A stretch of DNA of 64,000 nt from Sporosarcina globispora (GCF_001274725.1 NZ_LGUF01000007.1:4264916-4328915), one strand, 5' to 3'. Counted from the stretch's first letter, positions 54,094 to 63,514 are shown. Program-made: numbers and translations. The notes: generated by a model not told the origin, from the letters alone.

Positions 54094-54426
54094 CTAATCT
54101 AATTTCTCAAGCTCTGCCACTGCTTCTTTCAATGCATCACGGGAAGGTGAGCCTTCCTGCAGCATCTTTTTTATGTCTGCAATCAGTTTGCTGCGCTCTT
54201 GAAATTTATGAAATAATAATAGCTTTTCTTCATACTCTTCAAGCATTGCTTCTGTTCTTTTAATGTTGTCATACACCGCTTGCCGGCTAACATCATATTC
54301 CTCGGCAATCTCTCCAAGCGAAAAATCATCCAGGTAGTACAGGGACATATAGCTTCTCTGCTTAGGAGTTAACAACGATTGATAGAAATCATAAAGGTAG
54401 TTCATCCTCGTTGTCTTTTCGAGCAT
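54094..54426 (-). CDS. ylxM: YlxM family DNA-binding protein associated with SRP
   Basis: YlxM is a small helix-turn-helix protein encoded next to ffh in Firmicutes; in streptococci it modulates SRP and FtsY GTPase activity. The 110-residue product has sigma-70 region 4-like helices ([20 protein letters not shown], then [20 protein letters not shown]) and a charged helical tail. AAGGGGGG precedes the ATG at 54426. It has its own promoter, marking the boundary to the accessory operon upstream. Confidence 0.95.
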   Translation of the reverse strand: MLEKTTRMNYLYDFYQSLLTPKQRSYMSLYYLDDFSLGEIAEEYDVSRQAVYDNIKRTEAMLEEYEEKLLLFHKFQERSKLIADIKKMLQEGSPSRDALKEAVAELEKLD

Positions 54427-54466
54427 CCCTATCCCCCCTTGTTAAGTGAAAAGCCTTTACAAAGTA

Positions 54467-54495
54467 AGTTTACATATAAGTGCATAGCATGTCAA
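54467..54495 (-). promoter_or_regulatory. Sigma-A-type promoter of ylxM-ffh
   Basis: On the minus strand a perfect -35 TTGACA (54495-54490) and TAAACT (54472-54467) are separated by 17 nt. It lies about 40 nt before the ylxM start and behind the terminator of the VWA operon. Confidence 0.65.
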
Positions 54496-54546
54496 GAAAA
54501 TATCTTTACAGGATACCAGTTCTAATTTTTGGATGAAAGCTGCAGG

Positions 54547-54578
54547 CAAAAAATTAAGCAGAGTATTCAACTCTGCTT
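54547..54578 (-). terminator. Terminator of the MoxR-VWA operon
   Basis: On the minus strand AAGCAGAGT (54578-54570), loop TGAAT, ACTCTGCTT (54564-54556) is followed by AATTTTTTG. It begins right at the stop codon of the last VWA gene. Confidence 0.85.
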
Positions 54579-57362
54579 TTATTTATTTTTCCTGTTTTTT
54601 GCATCCAGAAGTCTTTTCATGCGTTCTTCTCTTTCTTTTGGCGACGGTTCTGCTGATGGTTTTGTCCGATTTTGTTTTTTCTTTCCAGTGACCTTTTCCT
54701 TTGTTATTTTTACCGAAGTTTCTCCTTGACGCTTAACGGCTGCCTGAACGGAAGGAGATTGCGCTTCCCTGTATGTTTTAAGTTTTTGAATTTTCATATG
54801 CGCATCAGGCTTTTCCTTTTTCTTAATGCTACTCTTCCAAACGCTCGCTGCAAGAGCAGTTAACCCGAAGCGTCTTATAGCGATTTCTGAAAAAAAGATA
54901 AGGAATGCAGCGAGAATCAGCCAATTGCTGATCGGCTGTTTGGTGCTGGCTGGTTTTTTAAGCGGTCTGAAAGCATCTTCCGGACTCGCAAGCTCCACGC
55001 CGTCAGTCATTTTTGAGAGTGACTCCAAATGCTCTTTATTCTCTCCCTTTTGCAAATACTCTTCTGAATAGGGAATGGTGAAACCGGTCTGATGGACCTG
55101 GATATTCCCATTTTGATCTGTCTGTTTAATATTTAAAAAATACATTCCTGCACTTTCAGGCATAGTCGCTTCATATTTACCTGGAGCAGTCAGTCTTACA
55201 TTGGCTTCAATCTGTTCGCCCGTTTCCGACACGATGGATGTCTCTATAGGCATAGACTTGCTGACCGCAGATTCCAGACTGAGCACTGTATTTCCGTCTC
55301 TATTTTCGACAGAAACCCGGTATGGTTCACTTTCATATTGCGGCAGGGTTTTGGTGACAAGCTGATTAATAAAGGATGGCCATTTTTCCCAGCGGGTCCA
55401 ATCTCCTGACCATTTTCCTGAGAAGTCTGATGTAAAGGCAATAGTATGCCCCATTCCGTATTGCCATTCAGCAAGTACAGGATCTTCTTTTTCACTTAAT
55501 AACGGCACCTGCGAACGTGGCTTTGCCGCAGTTGCAATATAGGCATTCATTTTTGGAACACCGTTCTCAAAAAGTGAGTTCCAGTCAGGGTAGGGATGAA
55601 CACTTGGATAAAATGGGTTATCTTCGATATAGGTCCTCGTAGCCATTACGGTTTCACGAGATAGTATGCTCGGTATAACGGAAGAATCTGTCACATCATA
55701 AAATCTGCCTGAACCCATTCCGGCAAGTTCTTCAAGAAGCCCTCTATCAGCATCCTGACCTAATGCAACAGTTGAAAGAGTAATATTCTTCTCTTTGCCG
55801 CTTTCGATTAAAAGGTCATAGTCTCCATTAGTGGCAGATTGTCCATCAGTCAGCAAAATGATATGCTTTCTCTGAAGCTGCAGATCCTCAAGCTCACTGT
55901 AGGCTTGCTCTAGAGAAGTAAAAATCTCTGTTCCCCCTCCTGGTGTGATGGATCTGATTTTTTCAATTGCCTTCTTTTTATCCTTAAGAGGCTCTGTTTC
56001 AAGGATTTCCCAAGGCCTGTCATCAAATGCGATAAATCCAAGTGTATCTTCTTCACGCAGAAGCTCTACTGAACGTGCAGCAGCTTCTTTCGCCAATTCA
56101 ATTTTATTACCAGCCATGCTTCCAGACCGGTCCATAACCAATAATAGCCCTAAGGAAGGCATTTCTTTCTTGCCCTTAATATCCATATCCACCGGCAGCA
56201 ATTTTTCAATCGGGGTCTTGAAATAGCCCCCCAGTCCGAAACTTTCTTCACCGCCGAACATGATAAAACCGGTGCCGAACTCCTTTACTGCCTTCTCCAT
56301 CAGTTTCATTTGATTCTCTGAGATAACCGTTGCAGGAACATTATTAAAAATAATCGACTGATATTGCAAATAGCCTGAGAGAACGGTCGGAAGCTTCTCT
56401 GGCAGAACCGTTTCCGCCTCCAGGCCAGAACCTTTTAACAGACTCGCAATATCCCCCGATTCCTTCCCCTGTACAATCAGAACCTTCGGGGTCCCCTTAA
56501 CATTAACCACCGAGTGGAGTGTATTGTTTTCTGCGAAGGCATCCTGATCAGCAGCTAATTCCGCTTTATATACTGTTAACCCTGCAGTATCTGCTTTGTG
56601 AGAAAATGTAAAAACGTTTTTGCCTTCTTTCACCTGAACAGTTTCCTTTAGGATTTCTTTATGATTTACAGATAATCTGATATCAGTTTGTTTTGAAATA
56701 TTGCTGGTCACTTCTATTGTAACCGGAGCCTCTTCTCCTAAATAAAGTGAAGGAGGCACCGACAATTTTGAAATAGAAACATCTTCACCAGATGCTGTTT
56801 TTAATAGCACATGGTCGATCTCGATTTTCCGATTCTTTAAAACCGAGGCAGTTTCCAGGCTTTTGCCCGCTGTTTCATTTCCATCCGACATTAAGACAAT
56901 TCTGCCTGCAGAGTCTCTCGGAATGATTGAAGCGGCAAATTGCAGGCCGGCTTCCAGATTCGATTGAGAATCGTCTGTTTTCCCGTTAAATTCAGTGATA
57001 GCCTCACGGTTCCTGCCCAAATTCTGTTCAAGTACCACATTTTCCCCAAAACCAGCCACGGCAAATTGATCCTCATTCTTCCTGTGGCTGACACTATTTT
57101 CTATCCAGGCGAGGGCTTCATCATTTCCACCAATGCTTGCAGACCGGTCTGCCAGAAAAACAACTGCCTGCCCTTTAACCGGAAGCAGCACCTGAGGAAC
57201 AGTCAGAGCAAAAATTAATAAGCAGAAAATGGCCAGCCTTAAACTGGCGATCAAATAAATTTCTTTTCCTTTTCCCCAGTGATATCGAATATACAAAAAT
57301 ACCATTATGACAGCAGGAATCAGGAGCAGAAACAGGAAGGGATATTTAACCTCTATGCCCAC
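54579..57362 (-). CDS. Large membrane protein with two VWA domains
   Basis: A 927-residue membrane protein. Two N-terminal membrane helices (about residues 5-50) precede a first VWA domain (MIDAS Asp-x-Ser-x-Ser in VVFLADRSASIGG). Beta-rich domains and a glutamine-amidotransferase-like segment follow (VLIVQGKESGDI to FIMFGGEESFGLGGYF). A second VWA domain comes next (LLLVMDRSGSMAGNKIELAK and HIILLTDGQSAT). A further membrane helix near residue 825 leads to a basic cytoplasmic tail. VWA domains bind partners through a metal ion; the protein probably presents them outside the membrane. The start is GTG at 57362, 9 nt from GGAGG; it overlaps the upstream VWA gene by 17 nt. Function unknown; context points to action with MoxR and DUF58. 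Confidence 0.85.
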   Translation of the reverse strand: MGIEVKYPFLFLLLIPAVIMVFLYIRYHWGKGKEIYLIASLRLAIFCLLIFALTVPQVLLPVKGQAVVFLADRSASIGGNDEALAWIENSVSHRKNEDQFAVAGFGENVVLEQNLGRNREAITEFNGKTDDSQSNLEAGLQFAASIIPRDSAGRIVLMSDGNETAGKSLETASVLKNRKIEIDHVLLKTASGEDVSISKLSVPPSLYLGEEAPVTIEVTSNISKQTDIRLSVNHKEILKETVQVKEGKNVFTFSHKADTAGLTVYKAELAADQDAFAENNTLHSVVNVKGTPKVLIVQGKESGDIASLLKGSGLEAETVLPEKLPTVLSGYLQYQSIIFNNVPATVISENQMKLMEKAVKEFGTGFIMFGGEESFGLGGYFKTPIEKLLPVDMDIKGKKEMPSLGLLLVMDRSGSMAGNKIELAKEAAARSVELLREEDTLGFIAFDDRPWEILETEPLKDKKKAIEKIRSITPGGGTEIFTSLEQAYSELEDLQLQRKHIILLTDGQSATNGDYDLLIESGKEKNITLSTVALGQDADRGLLEELAGMGSGRFYDVTDSSVIPSILSRETVMATRTYIEDNPFYPSVHPYPDWNSLFENGVPKMNAYIATAAKPRSQVPLLSEKEDPVLAEWQYGMGHTIAFTSDFSGKWSGDWTRWEKWPSFINQLVTKTLPQYESEPYRVSVENRDGNTVLSLESAVSKSMPIETSIVSETGEQIEANVRLTAPGKYEATMPESAGMYFLNIKQTDQNGNIQVHQTGFTIPYSEEYLQKGENKEHLESLSKMTDGVELASPEDAFRPLKKPASTKQPISNWLILAAFLIFFSEIAIRRFGLTALAASVWKSSIKKKEKPDAHMKIQKLKTYREAQSPSVQAAVKRQGETSVKITKEKVTGKKKQNRTKPSAEPSPKEREERMKRLLDAKNRKNK

Positions 57363-59118
57363 GGCGATATACCTCCCATTCGAAAGCAATAAGTATTAAT
57401 GCAATTAACGCAAGCCAAAACCAAAGTTTTTCATTCGGCCTTTGGGTCATGCTGTTTTTTTCTGATAATTTATCATTCAGTGTATAGGGTTCCTCTACCT
57501 CTGGATTTTTTTCCCTTTCATCAAGGAGGACAGAGAAATAATAGATTTGATTTCCTGATACCGCCTGGTAGGTTCCGGGAATTTCAGGAGCTTTAAAGTT
57601 TTCCTTGGTTAAATCCAGAGAGTAAAGATTTTCGTCTTTATTATTGAAAATTTCCCAGCTTCCATTTCCTTTGCCTATATTTATCCATCTTTCTTCTCCG
57701 GCGCTGAAATACCCAATAAAGTCTGATTGCTGAGATAACCACTGATAAGAGTTGTACAAAAAGATCGGAAAGCCTGGCTGAAGAGGCCAATCTGTGTCAG
57801 ACAGATCGAAATTAACAATAATAACGGGCTGTCCATTCAGCATGCCCCTCTGGATTAAAGGAATGTCTCCACTCTTCAAAACCGTCTCCCATTCTCCTTT
57901 CAAAACGGGGGAAGCAGAACTGATATACACGTTTTCAAAGTTTGCATATTCTAACAGAGCTTCTTCATCCCCAGAAGTTGCTTCTTCAAGTTTTATTTTT
58001 TCTTTGCTTGTATTAAAAAAGAGCATCGGCAGTTCTGGGAGTTCTGATAATGCGCTTCCTTCCGCAACGACGATACCCTTCATATCCAAACCTTTGAGAG
58101 CAGCCGGATCTGTCTGCAGCAATTCAGCTCCAATGGTTTGAAAACCCTTCACAGCAAACGGGTTCACATCTCCCATGGTGTAAACATTTGGTTTTGTATC
58201 CGTGAAAATAGAGGCTGCAAAATTATCTGCACTGTAGCCATCTTTCATAGAGATGGATGCCTCATAATAAGGTTTTTCCGGCAGTCTTTGAATTTGAACG
58301 GTTGTTTGCTCATTCGCTTTCAGCGATAGATTCTGCTCAAACAAGACTTCATCCTCAAATTGGACTGTAAACCCAGTTTCTATATTTCTGGATGACTGGT
58401 TTTCTATAACGGCAACTGCTGATATGCCATCACCTAATGCCGCTGTCCCAAATGATTGAAGCGAGACATTGCCTGAATCCTCTCCAATATTATGTACAAC
58501 AGTATAAATGCCAGCAAGTTCCTCAATTAATTCATCCTTTGCAGCTGAATCTGAAAAAATATGAAGAGCAGTGTCTTTGCCTGAAGATAAGGATCCTGCC
58601 AGCAAAAGGGCTTTTTCCATATTTTCATGCTCATAAGTCAGTTCCAGCCCCTCAATGGTTCTTCGAATAGCAATTGGATCATCTTCCTGGCTTAAAAGAA
58701 TCTCATTTTTTTCTCCTGCTTTTATCATGGTTACCTGCTGGCCATTTAGCTTGCCGGCCAGGCTGAGCATTTCTTCTTTTGCGATTTCAAAACGGGTCTT
58801 TCCCCCATGCTCAGCCGACATAGAGGCTGATGGGTCTACGATTAGGATTAAATGTTCACCTTTCAAAGCATTTTCGAGCCAAAATGGACGTACAAGTGAC
58901 AGCATTAATAAAAGCAAAGCCAATAATTGCAGCCAAAATAATAGATTCTGCTGAAGCTTTTTCAGCCATGGGGAAGCCTGCCACTCGTTCAGCACCTGCT
59001 CCCAGAGCAGATTGGATGAAATGGTCTTTTCCGTGTACTGCTTTCGAAAGAAATAAAATAGGATCACAGCTCCTATAAAAATAGCTAATACAAAATAAAT
59101 AGGATTTAAGAATTGCAT
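57346..59118 (-). CDS. BatA-type membrane VWA protein
   Basis: A 590-residue protein with an N-terminal aerotolerance-regulator (BatA) type region: two membrane helices (MQFLNPIYFVLAIFIGAVIL near the start and another near residue 55) flank a basic loop. A VWA domain with MIDAS residues follows (LILIVDPSASMSAEHGG and an HIFSDSAA segment). A long extracytoplasmic beta-rich part comes next, and a C-terminal membrane helix (WFWLALIALILIAFEWEVYR). The ATG at 59118 has AGGTGAG upstream; a longer frame into DUF58 lacks support. BatA-like VWA proteins commonly sit with MoxR and DUF58; their biochemical role is not settled. Confidence 0.88.
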   Translation of the reverse strand: MQFLNPIYFVLAIFIGAVILFYFFRKQYTEKTISSNLLWEQVLNEWQASPWLKKLQQNLLFWLQLLALLLLMLSLVRPFWLENALKGEHLILIVDPSASMSAEHGGKTRFEIAKEEMLSLAGKLNGQQVTMIKAGEKNEILLSQEDDPIAIRRTIEGLELTYEHENMEKALLLAGSLSSGKDTALHIFSDSAAKDELIEELAGIYTVVHNIGEDSGNVSLQSFGTAALGDGISAVAVIENQSSRNIETGFTVQFEDEVLFEQNLSLKANEQTTVQIQRLPEKPYYEASISMKDGYSADNFAASIFTDTKPNVYTMGDVNPFAVKGFQTIGAELLQTDPAALKGLDMKGIVVAEGSALSELPELPMLFFNTSKEKIKLEEATSGDEEALLEYANFENVYISSASPVLKGEWETVLKSGDIPLIQRGMLNGQPVIIVNFDLSDTDWPLQPGFPIFLYNSYQWLSQQSDFIGYFSAGEERWINIGKGNGSWEIFNNKDENLYSLDLTKENFKAPEIPGTYQAVSGNQIYYFSVLLDEREKNPEVEEPYTLNDKLSEKNSMTQRPNEKLWFWLALIALILIAFEWEVYRRGHRG

Positions 59119-59125
59119 TGTCTTC

Positions 59126-59992
59126 TCACCTGACCAGCCCCTTCGCCTGCAGATCCCGAAAAAGAACAGTCTGGAGATCTCTTGTTCCCGGAGCAAAAAT
59201 ATAATGGCCGCCATACCTTTTGCATAAAATCTCAAGCTGTTCATTATGTTCTTTTAACCGCTTTTCATATTCTGCCAAAATAGAAGGGCTCATGCTGACA
59301 TTTACTGCTGTCCCTTTCTCACTATCAATTAGCTTTATATCTCCTGTATATGCCGGGGTCAGTTCTTCAATATCCTGCACCTGAAATAGCCAAAACTCCT
59401 GCTTCAGGCCCCTGAGCTTCCTAAAAAGGATTTCCCATTCCTGCAGGGGTTCAAAGCCATCCGCTATTATTACAGCAAGCTGCTGATGTTTAGATAGAGT
59501 TTCTGTTAGACTGCCCAAAAAGTTTTTGGACAGAGCTGCAGGTTCAATTTTCTGGATTTCCATGAACGTACGCCTGCTGTAAACAGAACCTTTTCTTTTG
59601 ATAGGCTGAACGCCTGAAGAAGAAACAGCTGAAAAGAAGAGGCGGTCTTCACTAGAGAGAATCATAAAACTTAAAGCTGCAGCCAGCCCTTTGGCATAAT
59701 CCCATTTCTGCTGAATATTTGTCATTGAAGATGTTGCATCCAGGTAAACTGCAATAGAAAGCTCCTGCTCATCCAGGTAGCGTTTAATATAATGTTTTTG
59801 TGTTCTGCCATAGACATTCCAATCAATTTGCCGAATATCGTCACCAGGCTGATATGCCCTGAAATCAGAGAATTCCATGGAAGATCCGAATTTATGGGAT
59901 TGCCTGGAACCTGAATGAAACCCTCTTTTTCTTGTCTTTACAGCAATCTTTCGTTTTTGAAGCTTTCCAAGAAGAGCATGATGGCTGTTCAT
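59126..59992 (-). CDS. DUF58 domain protein of a MoxR operon
   Basis: A 288-residue soluble protein with the DUF58 signature: QPGDDIRQIDWNVYGRTQKH, then LSIAVYLDATSSMTN, which looks like a VWA-type fold with a partial metal site. DUF58 proteins are regular partners of MoxR ATPases and are thought to help them act on client proteins. The start overlaps the moxR stop (TGATG) and the next gene follows within 8 nt, so it lies in the centre of the operon. Confidence 0.92.
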   Translation of the reverse strand: MNSHHALLGKLQKRKIAVKTRKRGFHSGSRQSHKFGSSMEFSDFRAYQPGDDIRQIDWNVYGRTQKHYIKRYLDEQELSIAVYLDATSSMTNIQQKWDYAKGLAAALSFMILSSEDRLFFSAVSSSGVQPIKRKGSVYSRRTFMEIQKIEPAALSKNFLGSLTETLSKHQQLAVIIADGFEPLQEWEILFRKLRGLKQEFWLFQVQDIEELTPAYTGDIKLIDSEKGTAVNVSMSPSILAEYEKRLKEHNEQLEILCKRYGGHYIFAPGTRDLQTVLFRDLQAKGLVR

Positions 59993-60996
59993 CAGCTCTT
60001 AGCTCCCCGGGAAGGTTCCTTTAATAAAGCTTCAATAATCGAATCTGCCGTTATACCCGCTGCTTCTCCTTCAAAGTTTAAAATGAGGCGATGACGCAAA
60101 ACCGGATAAGCAACGGTCTTAATGTCGCCTATTGAAACATGGAATCGCCCAGAGCACATTGCTCTTGCCTTTGCCATATTTATTAGACTCTGAAGGCCGC
60201 GCGGACCGCAGCCATATTGGACGTGTTTTTTCACTGTGTCTGGTGCATCCTCTGAATCCGGGTGCGTGGCAGTGATCATCCAAACGGCATAATCCAGGAT
60301 TTCATCTGATAAAAGGATTTCCTTCGAAAGTTCCTGAAGAGCAATGACATCATTCAATCCGGCAGCTTTATTTAAGTAAGTTTTTTGCGGTCCCGTTGTT
60401 CTCCGGGCAATTTCTTTTAATTCTTCTTTCGTCGGATAGGCAACATTCACCTTGCATAAAAATCGGTCCGTTTGAGCTTCCGGCAGTGGGTAAGTCCCTT
60501 CCATATCAATCGGATTTTGAGTTGCGAGTACGAAAAATGGCTTTTCCATGTTTTTGGTTTCACCCATAATGGTGACCGTTTTTTCTCCCATTGCCTCAAG
60601 AAGGGCACTCTGTGTTTTGGGTGTCGCTCTGTTAATTTCATCTGCCAGAATGATGTTGGCGAATATGGGCCCTTTATGAAAACTGAATGTTTGCCTGCCT
60701 GCTTCATCAGGCTGAAGCAGCATGGTTCCAGTTATATCGGATGGCATAATATCAGGGGTAAATTGAATGCGTGAAAATTTAAGATCCAGCACTTCAGCAA
60801 TGGTTTTAATCAGCATGGTTTTACCCAGCCCCGGCAAACCTTCAAGCAAAACATGCCCCCCAGAGAAAATGCTCCATAATACTTGTTCGACCACCTCTTC
60901 CTGGCCGACTATGAATGATTGAATTTCATCTTTCACTCTTGCAATAATATCTGCTGCTTGTGCGAATTGCTGTTCTTTTTCCTGTATTACAGACAT
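59992..60996 (-). CDS. MoxR family AAA+ ATPase
   Basis: MoxR ATPases act as chaperones that mature metal enzymes or membrane complexes together with VWA proteins. The 334-residue product has Walker A (LLEGLPGLGKTMLIKTIAEV), Walker B (IILADEINRATPKTQSALLE), the sensor 1 region (VLATQNPIDMEGTYPLPEAQ) with its arginine finger TDRFL, and the C-terminal lid domain. The ATG at 60996 is 8 nt from AAGGAG; a GTG three codons earlier would be too near it. It is the core of the operon. Confidence 0.96.
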   Translation of the reverse strand: MSVIQEKEQQFAQAADIIARVKDEIQSFIVGQEEVVEQVLWSIFSGGHVLLEGLPGLGKTMLIKTIAEVLDLKFSRIQFTPDIMPSDITGTMLLQPDEAGRQTFSFHKGPIFANIILADEINRATPKTQSALLEAMGEKTVTIMGETKNMEKPFFVLATQNPIDMEGTYPLPEAQTDRFLCKVNVAYPTKEELKEIARRTTGPQKTYLNKAAGLNDVIALQELSKEILLSDEILDYAVWMITATHPDSEDAPDTVKKHVQYGCGPRGLQSLINMAKARAMCSGRFHVSIGDIKTVAYPVLRHRLILNFEGEAAGITADSIIEALLKEPSRGAKS

Positions 60997-61001
60997 TGCA
61001 G

Positions 61002-62660
61002 TCACTCCTTGTCAGGATCTATACTTATAAAATAATTTTTAACGATTTCCTCTAAATCAGCTGGAAGCTTATACCGATCCGTACTTTGCCTGTATGCCTT
61101 TTCATAATTCCCAAAAACTTCACTGTAAGGTCTGATATTTCCTTTTAAGACAGGACCTTCACCTTCAAACTGCTGTCCTGGACTTCCTTGTCCAATACTG
61201 CCATTGTCATTTTCAATATTCGTCTGCCCTTCCATGCCAGATGGAATGGTAAGCAGGTCCCTCGAACCCTGCCCGAGCCCTGCACCTCCTCCAGAACCGC
61301 TGCCTGCCCCATTCCCTGAGCCAGCCCCGGCACCAGATCCCGAACCATTTCCGGAACCAGTACCATTTCCGGAACCCGAACCATTTCCGGAGCCTTTTCC
61401 TGAACCGCTGCCATTTCCACTGTTTGGGCTATTGCCAGCCTGATTTTGATTATTTTGCTGATTTGAATTATTCTGCTGCCCCGGCGGTGATGTATTAGTG
61501 TTTCCTTGACTGCCTGTCTGGCCAGGAGTCGTAAACGCGAGCTGCCCCGGCGGCATTCCGTTCGCAGCCATTTGCTGTTGAAGAGAAAGCCCTGAACTCT
61601 GAAGAGCTTCTTGGGCTGCAGCCAGCTGTTTTAAAAGCTCTTCTGATTGAAATGCCTTTTCCAGCTGTTCCAGAAGTTTTGACAGCTCTTCTTCAGACAT
61701 CTGTGCATCACTGCCAGTAAGCTCTTTCAAGGCATTTCTTTGATTTTCATTAAGTTCCGTCCTCTGTTTATCAAGCTTTAACAATTCTTCCTGAAAAGAA
61801 GCCAGATCTTTTTCCTCAAGCATTCGGCTTAATTGTTCTAAACCGCTCTTATCTAGATTATTTTTCATATTTTCCAGGGCCAATGATCGTTCTTTTTCTT
61901 TAATTGCTTTTAATTCCAGGCTTTTCGTTTGTTTCGCCAGCTCTTTCAAAGCTTCCTCAGCTGACTTTTTTTCTGCAATCTTGTCTTTTGCTTCTTCTAA
62001 TGCTTTTTTCACTTCAGGATTCTTTTCTTTCTCAGCGTTTTTCTCAAGTTCCTCTTTCGCTTCTTCAACCAGCTTGATTTCCTTCTCCTGTTTTTGAGCC
62101 AATTCCATTTTCTCGCCTGGAATCATGTATAAGAGCACTGACAAACCCAGAAAAGCCAAAAACATTAAAAGAGGTTTGGGATGAATGAAAATCTTCTTCC
62201 TGCCTAAAACCTGATGGTGCACCTTTTTCATATGCTTTACTGCATCTGCAAGCTGCAATCCTGCCAGAATTCCATCATCCTGAAGGAAGGAATGAGCTGT
62301 AATGACCCTGTCTTCAGCTACATAAGTGTTATACAATGATGCAGCTTCTAGCATGTCAGGCCGCTTTTTCCAACTTCGCAAAGCCGCGAAGAAAGCTGAG
62401 AGCAGTAAAATCAGCAGGAAATAGTTTTGCAGAAATGGGATGACAAAAAATCTTGCTGCAATCATCAGAAATAAGGACAAGACCGCAGCCGATAAAAGGA
62501 ATATCTGAAATTCCTTCACTATCAGCTGAAATAGGACCTGTCTTCTTACCGGTTTTAAAATTCTAAGATATTGATTGCGGTTTTCCACCGATATCATTCC
62601 CTTATTAAAAATTTCGGGCAATCTCCTCATTTGTAAGAAGTGATTTGCCCGAATAAACAT
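61002..62660 (-). CDS. Membrane protein with coiled coil and Gly/Ser/Asn-rich region
   Basis: A 552-residue protein I do not recognise by name. It has two hydrophobic segments near residues 50-95 and a third near 165-185. A long charged coiled coil rich in Lys/Glu/Leu follows (about 190-350), then a Pro/Gln/Asn-rich stretch and a low-complexity Gly-Ser-Asn region (about 400-460) with units such as GSGNGSGSGN. It ends in a short ordered C-terminus. Its place between an ABC transporter and MoxR suggests a membrane scaffold or client. The ATG at 62660 has AAGGG 9 nt upstream; an inner ATG at 62597 is possible. A 9-bp inverted repeat (62613-62621/62645-62653) lies over the start region. Confidence 0.75.
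   Translation of the reverse strand: MFIRANHFLQMRRLPEIFNKGMISVENRNQYLRILKPVRRQVLFQLIVKEFQIFLLSAAVLSLFLMIAARFFVIPFLQNYFLLILLLSAFFAALRSWKKRPDMLEAASLYNTYVAEDRVITAHSFLQDDGILAGLQLADAVKHMKKVHHQVLGRKKIFIHPKPLLMFLAFLGLSVLLYMIPGEKMELAQKQEKEIKLVEEAKEELEKNAEKEKNPEVKKALEEAKDKIAEKKSAEEALKELAKQTKSLELKAIKEKERSLALENMKNNLDKSGLEQLSRMLEEKDLASFQEELLKLDKQRTELNENQRNALKELTGSDAQMSEEELSKLLEQLEKAFQSEELLKQLAAAQEALQSSGLSLQQQMAANGMPPGQLAFTTPGQTGSQGNTNTSPPGQQNNSNQQNNQNQAGNSPNSGNGSGSGKGSGNGSGSGNGTGSGNGSGSGAGAGSGNGAGSGSGGGAGLGQGSRDLLTIPSGMEGQTNIENDNGSIGQGSPGQQFEGEGPVLKGNIRPYSEVFGNYEKAYRQSTDRYKLPADLEEIVKNYFISIDPDKE
61290..61430. repeat. Low-complexity coding repeat (Gly-Ser-Asn)
   Basis: Short imperfect repeats such as CCATTTCCGGAACC recur in the plus strand, encoding Gly-Ser-Gly-Asn units in the membrane protein of the MoxR operon. 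It is a slippage-prone tandem array, not a CRISPR: there are no constant repeats with unique spacers. Confidence 0.75.
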
Positions 62661-62665
62661 AAAAA

Positions 62666-63514
62666 TTAACCCTTTTTCATATTGGGACGGAGTTTTTTAA
62701 TGCTAAGAAGCACAGCTCCAATGAATATCAATGTGTATGAAATTAAATATGAAATCCACAAAGGAAATTCAATGCCTGTTGACCTTGTAATTTCATTGGT
62801 CATTTCCGGCTCAAAGGTACTCATCAGAATAATGACCGGATTGAGCATAGCCGGAAAATATGCAAGAGGGTTTGTAGGCTGAGTCCCTGTATAGCCATAT
62901 GCATTGGTTAATTGCATAAATATCAAAGTCAGGAATGCCGTTCCGCCTGCTAGAAACAAAGTAACTCCATAGGTCGTAACCATTGAGACAATTGTTTTTC
63001 TTATGAGCGTTGAAAATAAGACCCCGAGGCTTCCGTAAACAAGGATGGTGAATAAATAAAAGCCCATTGTCGTAAGCAGCTGACCTGGAGAAATACCTCC
63101 AAATAAAAAGACAAAGCTATAAAGAGGCAAACTTGCCGCAATAAGCAAAATTAAATATGAAATCGAGGAGAACAGCTTGCTCAGTATAATGCTTGAAGAA
63201 CTCTGGGTTGTTGTGAGCATAATATTTAATGTTTGCCGCTCCCTTTCACTGCTGATAACACCTGCCGTTAAGCCAGGTGTAATAAACAGAATTAAGCCAA
63301 GCTGCAGTATAGATAGAACCATAAACATTGTCCGGCTCTGATCTGGTTTAAAAAAGCCCTGCATGTTATTTGACAATGATTCTATAAAAATAAAACCAAC
63401 AATGATTAGCCCTAATGCCAAAAGGTAAAAGAGAACCCCAAGGTAGCTTTTAAAGCTGCGGAAGCGGAGCTTAAATTCTTTATTCAGGACTGGATTTACG
63501 ACTAAATTCTTCAT
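62666..63514 (-). CDS. ABC-2 type transporter permease
   Basis: A 282-residue integral membrane protein with six hydrophobic segments, typical of ABC-2 (GldF-like) permeases. The second segment is followed by the signature SSERERQTLNIMLTTTQSSS. It overlaps the ATPase gene at ATGA, so the two are translated together. The substrate cannot be told from the sequence; the partner MoxR/VWA proteins suggest a role at the cell envelope. Confidence 0.92.
   Translation of the reverse strand: MKNLVVNPVLNKEFKLRFRSFKSYLGVLFYLLALGLIIVGFIFIESLSNNMQGFFKPDQSRTMFMVLSILQLGLILFITPGLTAGVISSERERQTLNIMLTTTQSSSSIILSKLFSSISYLILLIAASLPLYSFVFLFGGISPGQLLTTMGFYLFTILVYGSLGVLFSTLIRKTIVSMVTTYGVTLFLAGGTAFLTLIFMQLTNAYGYTGTQPTNPLAYFPAMLNPVIILMSTFEPEMTNEITRSTGIEFPLWISYLISYTLIFIGAVLLSIKKLRPNMKKG

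Noticed and set aside
61290-61430. Regular short repeats that could suggest a CRISPR array or minisatellite
   Set aside because: The repeats are imperfect, contiguous and in frame, encoding Gly-Ser-Asn units; there are no spacers.
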